Below, one piece after another: positions 55,918 to 64,000 of a stretch of 64,000 nt of DNA. The stretch spans positions 28,561,925-28,625,924 of the forward strand of contig NC_083885.1 in the NCBI RefSeq assembly GCF_032452875.1, given 5' to 3'. Below the pieces are notes generated by a model, which was not told the DNA's origin, did not search any database, and worked only from the letters and a program-made list of their open reading frames with translations. Both the position numbers and the translations under genes were made by a program. This DNA is from Bos javanicus. Its lineage: Eukaryota; Chordata; Mammalia; Artiodactyla; Bovidae. Within the stretch, counting starts at the first letter, position 1. Every line of letters starts with the position of its first letter.

Positions 55918-56172
55918 GTTGTTGTTGTTCAGTTGCTAAGTCGTGTCCAACTCTTTGCAACCCCATGGGCTATAGCATGCCAGGCTCCCCTATCCTTCAC
56001 TGTCTCATGGAGTTTGCTCAGATTCATGTCCATTGAGTTGGTGATGCTATCTAACCATCTTGTCCTCTGCCATCTGCCCTTCTCCTTCTGCATTCAGTCT
56101 TTCCCATCATCAGGGTCTTTTCCAATGATTCCAAAGTATTAGAGCTTCAGATTCAGCATCTGTCCTTTCAGA
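55918..56172 (-). mobile_element. BovB 3' end fragment
   Basis: The plus strand starts (TTG)n then TTCAGTTGCTAAGTCGTGTC and runs to ATTCAGCATCTGTCC. An older copy. A-rich near-duplicates flank it (55889-55917 and about 56177-56205, about 25 of 29 identical). Confidence 0.85.
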
Positions 56173-56176
56173 GAAG

Positions 56177-56661
56177 GGCTATCACCTGAAGCCAAAGAAA
56201 GAAAAACAAAAATAAACAAATGAGACCCTTTAATCAATCTTAAAAGCTTTTGCACAGTAAAGGAGACCATTGGCAAAAAGGAGAGACAACCTACTGAATG
56301 GGAGAAGATATTTGCAAATGATATGATAGATCAGGGGTTAGTCATCTCATGACAGAATGGCTGTCGTCAAAAAGAACTCAAATGAGAAATGTTGGCAAGG
56401 ATGTGGAAAAAAGGGAACCCTTTGACACTGTTGATGGGAATGTGAATCGGTGCAGCTACTGTGGAGAACAGTATAGAGGTTTCTCAAAAAACTAAAAATA
56501 GAACTACTTTATGACCCAGCATTTCCACTCCTGGGTATATATCTAAAACACCAGAAACTAATTTGAAAAGATACATACACCCCAATGTTCATAGCAGCAC
56601 CATTTATAATTGCCAAGGTATGGAAGCAACCTAAGTTGTCCATCAACAGATGAACACTTAT

Positions 56662-56697
<36 letters not shown>

Positions 56698-56985
56698 ATA
56701 CATAATGGAATATTAATCTACCATAGAAAAAATTAAATTTTGCCATTTGCCACAGTGTGAATGAACATGGAGGACATTATGCTAAGTGAAATAAGCTAGA
56801 CAGAGAAAGACAGATACTGTACGATGTCACTTATATGTGGAATCTTAAAAGCAAGCAAGCAAAAACAAACTAGTGAATCAAACAAAAAGGAAGCAGACTG
56901 CCAGATATAGAAAACAAACTAGTTATCATTGGGAAAGGGAAGCGGGGAGGAGCAATATAGGGATAAAGAAAATAAAAAGCGTTAA
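56177..56985 (+). mobile_element. Old L1 ORF2 3' portion and 3' UTR
   Basis: L1 landmarks: ATAAACAAATGAGACCC, AAAGCTTTTGCACAGTAAAG, GATGTGGAAAAAAGGGAACC, CTTTATGACCCAGCATTTCC, CATAGCAGCACCATTTATAA, then GGACATTATGCTAAGTGAAA and a 3' UTR with CACTTATATGTGGAATCTT. A CA microsatellite has expanded inside it. No open frame. Confidence 0.85.
56666..56695. repeat. (CA)15 microsatellite inside L1
   Basis: About 15 CA units replace the ACATATATACAATGG-type segment of L1. Confidence 0.92.
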
Positions 56986-57434
56986 TACGAGATTATGTGA
57001 ATTCATGTGTGTGAAACTTTTGAAAATTATTAAGTACTATAGAATTTAGTCTTTCATTAAAAAGTGCTGATGTAATTGTAGATTCACATGCATAAGTGTA
57101 AGAAATAATTCAGAAAGTGCCTCTGTACTGTTTAACAAGTTTCCCACAATGTGCTCACTAGAATCTTGCCAAACTTCTTTGCCAGGATATTACAGGCAGA
57201 ACATTGATGACTTTGACAATGATACTTACACTCAAGAGACAACATTATTCCTTCACAGCAAGGATCCCTCCTTTTGCCCTTTTATAGCTCGTTCACCGTT
57301 TTTTCCCCCATGCCAACTGTTGTTGAATCATGGCAGCCACTAATCTCTTCTTCATTTCTATAATTTTTCCATTTTAAGAGTTGTTTTCATAGTCCTGGTT
57401 TATTCACATTATTGAATTTAACAATAATTTATTC
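56986..57434. other. Unique sequence, no gene seen
   Basis: No repeat or exon recognised. Confidence 0.4.
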
Positions 57435-57690
57435 TTTTACAAAAAAAATTCTGAGCAGTAATCCATGGTATGAGTGTACCATAGTTTGCTTTGCATTTCA
57501 GTCATTGCAGGACAACTGGATTATTTCTAGTTATTCATTATTGCAAATAAAGTTGCTATGAATGTTATAAAAATTATTGCACACAAATATAAGTTTTAAT
57601 TTCTCTGGGATAAATGTGAAAGAGTGCAATTGCTGCTTTGTGTGATAATTGCATATTTAGATATTCAAGAACCATCTGGTATGTGACACA
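57435..57690 (-). mobile_element. Old L1 ORF2 3' fragment, antisense
   Basis: Antisense L1 order: GAGCAGTAATCCATGGTATG, AGTTGCTATGAATGTTATAA, TTCTCTGGGATAAATGTGA and AACCATCTGG. Diverged. Confidence 0.75.
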
Positions 57691-57829
57691 CATTTAGTGT
57701 TGAGGTCAGTGCTGCAAATGCAAAGAGCAAAGTAGAGAAATTTAAAGTGTCACATGAATTACAATTTTTCAGTGATCACTGAGTCTATTCAACCAGAGAG
57801 GTAGGTACAATGGCATTTTTCACAGAAAT
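57691..57829. other. Short unique interval
   Basis: No feature recognised. Confidence 0.4.
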
Positions 57830-58620
57830 AGACAAAAGAATCCTAAAATCTGTATGAAACTTTAAAAGACCTTGAGTCACGAATCTTGAGCAAGAAAAAT
57901 AAAGCTCTCAACATCCCATTTCTGATTTTAAACTGTATTACAAACCTATAGTAATCAAAACAGTATAATTTTGGCATGATTGATAGATAGAAAAATGGAA
58001 CAAAATAGCCCAGAGATAACTCTAAGCACATGAAATAAACTAATTTTTGAGAAATGTATGAAGAATATATAATGGGTAAAATATGCAAATGAAGAGAAAT
58101 GTATTGTACAAATTCTATATAAAAAAATAAAAAAATATATATAATGTAAAAGGGTAGTCTCTTCAATAGACTGAATTGAAAAAACTGGATATTCACATGC
58201 AAAAGAATGAAATCTGATCTGTATTTATATATAAAAGTCAACTGAAAATGGATAAAAGACTTAAACCTGAGCCCTGAAACCATAAAACTCCCAGAGGAAA
58301 ACATAAAGGCAAAACTCCTTAACATTGGTCTCAGCAATGGATTTTTGGATTTGACACCAAAAGCACATGTGACAAAAGTAAAATTAAACAGTGGGTTTAC
58401 ATCAAAATAAAAAACTTCTGCACATCAAATGGTTATCAAATGTAGACATGGTCTACAAAATGAAAAGGTAGCCTACAGACTGGGAGAAAATATTTACAAA
58501 TCCTATATTGAATGAGGAATTAATATCCAAAATATATAAGAAACTCACAGCTTAATAGCAAAAAAAAAATATAAAAGTAGGCAGATGAACTTAATAGATA
58601 TTTTCCAAAGGTCAATATGG
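57830..58620 (+). mobile_element. Old L1 ORF2 relic
   Basis: Sense L1 landmarks: TATAGTAATCAAAACAGTAT, GAACAAAATAGCCCAGAGAT, AAACTCCCAGAGGAAAACAT, AACTTCTGCACATCAAATG, ACTGGGAGAAAATATTTAC and TTAATATCCAAAATATATAAG. Many stops. The 164-residue minus-strand frame over it is a shadow. Confidence 0.85.
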
Positions 58621-58714
58621 TGAATTTGCTCTTTCATTAGTCTGAACTGACACTGTTCTTAGTTGAATCTGTTTCTATAGCTTCCTTTCAAATAGTAAGA
58701 TAAGAGGATGAATG

Positions 58715-58935
58715 TATAGCAAGTGTCAATTATGTCCCAACCTTCTTGTATCTTATATCATATTAATCTTGGAAATATTTTCAAGTAGGTATTATCTCTG
58801 TTTATAAATAAAGATGCTAACAGTCAGCAAGGTTAAGTCATTCATCAAAGTTGATAGAGCTTGTTGAAGATGGGTATTCAATCCAATTGTCTGACTCCAA
58901 AATTCCTGTTTTTCTTTACAACATAATACTGCCTT
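58715..58935 (+). mobile_element. MIR SINE relic
   Basis: TAGGTATTATCTCTGTTTAT, AGGTTAAGTCATTCATCAAA, GGGTATTCAATCCAATTGTC and ACATAATACTGCC follow MIR order. Confidence 0.75.
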
Positions 58936-59301
58936 CTCAGTCATTATATGAGGTAATCTTCTAAGAATTTCACTTGTGGCAAAATCACCCCCTCTTTTAT
59001 TCAGGGCTGTCTCCTGTGAGTGAGAGTTTAATAGAGGAATCCTATGTGCCGCCACCTTGCCTGGATCAAGTTTATTAAGGTCTTTGAATTGAACCTGAGT
59101 GGATGCTCTATTGCTTTCTACTTTCAGAAAGTCAGGAGCTTTTAGACACAAAATAAACGTGGGTTATATACAAAATTAACCCTTTAATGTTTCTAAGCAG
59201 ATATCTTTATAAGAGAAAAATACCTCTGATCCATGAAGGTGATGCAGCTTACTTCTAGCTTAGATACTGTCATTTCATGATTTCATGAATTGATGAATTT
59301 T
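58936..59301. other. No feature recognised
   Basis: Unique sequence. The minus-strand frame at 58792-59151 overlaps the MIR relic and has no recognisable domain. Confidence 0.4.
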
Positions 59302-59383
59302 TTCCCCTCCCTCCCTCCCTTCCTCTCTCTCCCTCTATTCTTTCCTCTCTCCCTCCCTCCTCCCCTTCCTCTTTCTTTCTTTA
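59302..59383. repeat. Polypyrimidine (CCCT/CT)n tract
   Basis: About 80 bases almost entirely C and T on the plus strand with CCTCCCTCCC and CTTTCTTTCTTT runs. Low-complexity. Confidence 0.9.
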
Positions 59384-59704
59384 ATTTTTGACAAAATACT
59401 CTTATTCCTTTATAAGTAAACTTTTAAAAGTAGTTGAGAGGCTTGGCAGTATTGTTATCTTAGCAAAATTTATAGGCAAATGTGTCAAATTTTTGAGTAA
59501 TAATAATGAAAATAATAAACAATGTAATACTAATCATGAGGGAAAGAACACACTCAAATTCTTTAATGACTCTTTAAAGGAAACACATCTGCAAAGTGGT
59601 ACATCTGACAAAATAACAGTACACAATGACGATTAGTAAATGTAAGTACTAGTGTAACTATATTGTCAGAGCCACATTAGTAGCAATTCTGAATTCTGTA
59701 GGCC
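59384..59704. other. No feature recognised
   Basis: AT-rich unique sequence. A short open frame at 59388-59636 has no recognisable domain. Confidence 0.4.
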
Positions 59705-60152
59705 GGCTATGGTTTTTCCTGTGGTCATGTATGGATGCGAGAGTTGGACTGTGAAGAAGGCTGAGTGCCAAAGAATTGATGCTTTTGAACTGTGGTGTTG
59801 GAGAAGACTCTTGAGAGTCCCTTGGACTGCAAGGAGATCCAACCAGTCCATTCTGAAGGAGATCAGCCCTGGGATTTCTTTGGAAGGACTGATGCTAAAG
59901 CTGAAACTCCAGTACTTTGGCCACCTCATGCAAAGAGCTGACTCATTGGAAAAGACTCTGATGCTGGGAGGGATTGGGGTCAAGAGGAGAAAGGGACGAC
60001 AGAGGATGAGATGGCTGGATGGCATCACTGACTCAATGGACGTGAGTCTGAGTGAACTCTGGGAGTTGGTGATGGACAGGGAGGCCTGGCGTGCTGAGAT
60101 TCATGGGGTCGCAAAGAGTCAGACACGACTGAGTGACTGCTCTTATCTGATC
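59705..60152 (+). mobile_element. BovB 3' portion
   Basis: GGCTATGGTTTTTCCTGTGG through GAGTCAGACACGACTGAGTG. Severely 5'-truncated but little diverged: a 152-residue frame (59709-60167) is open through the C-terminal block (WTVKKAECQRIDAFELWCWR, NQSILKEISPGISLEGL, RMRWLDGITDSMDVSLSEL) and runs past the element end. Confidence 0.88.
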
Positions 60153-61047
60153 TCTGAAGAAAGGTAAATATGTTACTAACAATTCTACACATCTTACAAG
60201 ACAGAGGTAAAGGTTCTATTCACAGTAGTGAACCATCAGTATAATGTGCACACTCAGTGACCACTCAGAAATGCTAATAGCCATGAATATTGGAACTCTG
60301 GTTGAATATCAGAAGAATTTCCATGCATGAATTTAGGCATTTTAACAGCATTTAAAGTTCCTGCCATGTATCAATATTTGACTCTCCCAATTTTGAGAAA
60401 CACATTAATGTATAAGAGTCTGTCCTTAAAATTGATATGGTCACAGTTTAGTGGGAAAATACGAATCGTAGCACTTACAGAGCTAAGTGCTATGTTACAG
60501 TTAGGCCTTGAAAAATCAAGAAATTCTTTACAGGAAAAATGACATTTAAAGTGACTTTTGAATGATTAAGAGTTTGCCAAGCAGGAGATGATGGAGGAAT
60601 GGCCATCCTGTGGTCAAGGGATATGATGGTAACACCACTCAAATGAGAAAGCTCTGTTGACCTTGGAGGATTCTGAGTTGCAACTAGAGGCATTCATTAT
60701 GAGGCCCCAGGAATGAACTCTGATTATTTTCTTAGTTGGATACTTATTCAGTTGAGACTTCATTGTTATGATTTCTAGAAACATAGGCAGGGTGAATGAT
60801 GGATTTTATCAAGATAATATTTTTTAAAACTCTGTAAAAAGCAGCATAAGTTAAGAGCTTATAAATAATTTTGAGGAGTTTTTTTTTTTTTTTTTTTAAA
60901 GCATTTCACACATAGCTTACCCAGTCAGCAACACTAAATAAGTAAGAACACAGTAGTCCCACTAAAGTATTTCTATACTACTTACCCTGGGTGTTTAAAG
61001 AACTGACTTTTTTAAAAATTTATATTATAAATCCATGTCCTTTAGAG
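60153..61047. other. Unique sequence, no gene seen
   Basis: A T run lies at 60879-60897. The rest shows no named repeat or exon. Confidence 0.4.
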
Positions 61048-61243
61048 TAGGGGTCCCCAACCTCTGGAATCTAATGCCTGATGATCTGAGGTGGAGCCAA
61101 TGTCATAATAATAAAGTGTGTAATAAAAGTAATGCATTTGAATAATATCAAAACCACCCCCTCTACCCACTCACCACCCCAGCTTGTGGAAAATTTATTT
61201 TCCAAGAAACCAGTCACTGGTGCCAAAAAGGTTGAAAACCAGT
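61048..61243. mobile_element. hAT (Charlie-group) non-autonomous DNA element
   Basis: The left end AGGGGTCCCCAACC and the right end GGTTGAAAACCAGTG are imperfect inverted repeats. The body holds GAATCTAATGCCTGATGATC, TGAGGTGGAGC and CCAGTCACTGGTGCCAAAAA, a set I recognise from a mammalian hAT element. Internal parts are deleted. I see no clean 8-bp duplication. Confidence 0.75.
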
Positions 61244-61921
61244 GCAGAGCAAAGAATATACTTTATTCATCTCTGTTTTCTTCACAGTCCCTAAGACTTA
61301 ACATATCATTGACAAGCAATAAATATGTAATGAAAGCAACTTATGTTTTATATCACGCCTATTGATTCATCAAAAGAGACAAAGGCTTAAGCTGGTAGCC
61401 TGAACCAGTCATCAGGGATAGCAAGTAGGTGACTATCATCCATCTGCTGTGATAGAGATCAGTCAGATATTCTCAGCTGATGTTCTGAGACTTAAAAGCA
61501 AGACCAGGAATAGGATAGGTTGGCATTAAAGGGACAGAATATTAAAAGGAAGTGTTAGCATTAGCTTCTGATTTGCCAGGACCAAATACAGAAGATCACC
61601 AGAAGAAATCTGGGATCTTGGAAATTGAAAACCCACTGGAAACAGCAGGTCTAAATGGTAGCTAAGGGTAGGGGATATCAGATTTGCTGTGGGCAAATAC
61701 ATGGGAGGGAAGATAATCACCAACAAGATGGTGGAAGAGAACCAACCACCTATTGCTTGAAGGCAAGAAAGAGTAGCTTTATAAAGAGAAAAGGGCCTTT
61801 CTCCAGGGCCTTAGAATTGAGATGTTCCAAGGAGAAATATAGGCTATGATAAAGTACAGTCATAAAACTTTAAGCCTGTGGCCCTATTTGGTTTCCTGGC
61901 CAGAGGCGACCTGAAACTGCA
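61244..61921. other. No feature recognised
   Basis: Unique sequence with short frames only. Confidence 0.4.
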
Positions 61922-63452
61922 TTATTATTCTTGTTCAGTCACTAAGTTGTGTCTGACTCTTTGTGACCCCATGGATTGCAGCACACCAGGCTTCTTTGTC
62001 CTTCACTATATCCAAACGTTTGCTCAAACTGATGTCCATTGTGTTGATGATGCCATCCAACCATCTCATCCTCTATCACCCCCTTCTCCTGACTTCAATC
62101 TTTCCTATCATCTGGATCTTTTCCAATGAGTTGATTCTTTGCATCAGGTGGGCATAGTATTGGAGCTTCAGTGTCAATCCTTCCGATGAATATTTAGTGT
62201 TGATTTCCTTTAGCATTGACTGGTTTGATCTTCTTGCTGTCCAAGGGACTCTCAAGAGTCTTCTCCAGTACCACAGTTCAAAAGCATCAATTCTTTGGTG
62301 CTCCGCTTTATTTATGGTCCATCTAACACATCTGTACATGACCACTGGAAAAACCTTAGCTTTGACTATATGGATCTTAGTCGGCAAAGTGATCTCTCTC
62401 TTTTTTAATACGCTGTCTAGGTTTGTCATAGCTTCTCTTCCAAGAAGCAAGTGTCTTTTAAATGCGTGGCTGCAATTCATCGTCCACAGTGATTTTTCGA
62501 GCCTAAGAAAATAAATCTGTCACTGCTTCCAGTTTTTCCGTTTCTATTTGTCATGAAGTGATGGGAGTGGATGCCAAGATCTTACTTTTTTGAATGTTGA
62601 TTTATAAGCCAGTTTTTCAGGCTTTTCTTTCACCCTCATTAAGAGGCTCTTTAGTTACTCTTTACCTTCTGCTATTAGAGTGGTATTCATCTTCTTATAT
62701 GAAGTTATTAATATTTCTCCCTGCAATCAGCTCCCTGATTTCAGCTTGTGATTCATACTGCCCGACATTTCATGTGATATACTCTGCATAGAAGTTAAAT
62801 AAGCAGGGTGACAACATACAGCTTTGTTGTACTCCTTTCCCAATTTGGAACCAGTCCGTTGATCTATGTACTGTTCTAACTGTTGCTTCTTGACCTGCAT
62901 ACAGGTTTCTCAGGAGACTAGTAAGGTAGTATGGTATTCCCATCTCTTAAGAATTTTCCACAGTTTGTTGTGGTCCACCCAGTCAAAGGCTTTAGCATAG
63001 TCAATGAAGCAGAAATCGATTTTTTCCCCCTAAAATTCCCTTGCTTCTCCATGATGCAATGAATGTTGACAATTTGATCACTGGTGCCTCTGCCTTTCGT
63101 CAACCCTGCTTGTACATCTGGAAGTTCTCAGTTCTTATACTGCTGAAGCCTAGCTTGAAGGATTTTACCCATAAACTTACTGGCATGTGAAAGAGCAGAT
63201 TTGTACAGTACTTTGAGGATTCTTTGACATTTCCCTTGTTTGGACTTGGGATAAAAACTGTCCTTTTCCAGTCTTGTGGCCACTGCTGAATTTTCCAAAT
63301 TTGCTGTCATACTGAGTGCAACACTTTCACAGCATCATCTTTAGGATTTGAAATAGCTCAACTGGAATTCCATCACCTCCACTAGCTTTGTTTGTAGTAA
63401 TGCTTTCTAAGGCCCACTGTGATTTCACACTCCAGGATGTCTAGCTCTAGGT
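61922..63452 (-). mobile_element. BovB LINE copy, older, 5'-truncated
   Basis: The plus strand starts with a (TTATT)n-like tail and TTCAGTCACTAAGTTGTGTC and runs through the 3' region, the RT motif region (YAKAF block near 62990) and up to CAGGATGTCTAGCTCTAGG, about 1.5 kb. Frames are broken throughout, and it is more diverged than the other long BovB copies here. The overlapping open frames on both strands are fragments. Confidence 0.9.
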
Positions 63453-64000
63453 GAAACTACATTGGGGACTGAAATAATATTGACAATGTCTGAGAATAGG
63501 CTGGACTGAAGACAAAGTAATTCAAATTCTACTTAAAGGTCTTCCATCTCCTTACCCTACTTCCCTTCTGTATTCAGTAATCCTACATATTTTAAGATTT
63601 TTTTTCCCCTTCTTTTACTTAACAAATGACATTTACTGTCCAGAATTTTTCTAGTAAAGACATCTCTTCTTGATCTGAAGTATTTCTTCCTTCTGTAGAG
63701 ATTGTGAGGAAAAGGAAAAAGGTTTATCACATAGATTCTAACTTGAAAAATACTGTGTAAATGCAGTGAGTGTCAAAAACAAAGATTTCTGCTAATTCAC
63801 TTTTATTTTTTGGTGGGTGCTGCGGGTTATTTATCTCAACATTACTGTTTAAACAAAATTTTTCACACAGAATAAAACATCATAGTTACTGATTAGTTGA
63901 CAAAGGATATTCATCCTTAAAATTTTTAACTTGAGGTTAATCATAAGGTGATTGATATTGGGAAATATGTACCTACAATCAGCTCCTTCAGATTTGGGGA
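63453..64000. other. AT-rich unique sequence to window end
   Basis: No repeat or exon recognised. Confidence 0.4.

Noticed and set aside
1..64000. Endogenous retrovirus or LTR element
   Set aside because: I looked for paired LTRs, tRNA primer sites and gag/pol motifs and saw none that I could support. All RT motifs present are of the LINE type (FADD of L1 or YADD of BovB in a non-LTR context).

Overview
This window looks like a piece of a bovid (cattle-type ruminant) nuclear genome. The evidence is the repeat set, recognised by sight: tRNA-headed Bov-tA SINEs, BovB-derived BOV-A2 SINEs, many BovB (RTE-clade) LINE copies, ruminant L1 with its GC-rich 5' UTR, a CHR-type SINE, and older mammalian MIR, L2, hAT and L1M relics. 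Base composition is AT-rich and nothing bacterial or viral is present. I see no host protein-coding exon, rRNA, tRNA gene or CRISPR array that I can defend. The long open frames belong to retrotransposons or are antisense shadows of them. The window is intergenic or lies deep inside an intron.

Layout. 1-4237: mostly old AT-rich DNA with a SINE-in-SINE, an L2 relic and an L1 scrap. 4240-5467: a complete but dead mariner element with both inverted repeats and TA flanks. 5478-6593: a composite retroelement abutting the mariner, made of a GC-rich tandem-repeat head fused to a BovB 3' end and flanked by a perfect 12-bp target-site duplication. 6741-20900: MER53-like palindrome, MIRs, seven recognisable ruminant SINE insertions, two BovB copies (10720-11766 and 15549-16750) and two ancient L1M relics. 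21172-24530: a BovB cluster that includes a chimeric copy with a template switch and an in-frame internal deletion. 24531-30805: repeat-poor unique sequence with an L1M relic, one BOV-A2 and one CHR SINE.

30806-42866: a nested L1 complex. A full-length-type L1 on the minus strand (L1-a) is interrupted by a BOV-A2 SINE (31199-31474), by a younger minus-strand L1 (L1-b, 31596-33228) and, inside its own 5' UTR, by a plus-strand 3.4-kb L1 (L1-c, 37832-41240) that keeps an almost open RT-bearing ORF2. L1-a has lost its RT core and carries a small inverted filler at the deletion junction. 42867-64000: more BovB fragments, a MIR cluster, hAT relics, microsatellites including an uninterrupted (AC)32, several ancient L1 pieces, and a 1.5-kb BovB at the right end.

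Functionally, the only system visible is the retrotransposon economy: BovB supplies the 3' ends used by BOV-A2 and apparently by the composite element, and L1 copies insert into each other. The observation most worth following is the composite at 5478-6593, which has an SVA-like design (GC-rich variable tandem repeat plus a borrowed LINE 3' end) and whose matching duplications show it inserted as one unit.
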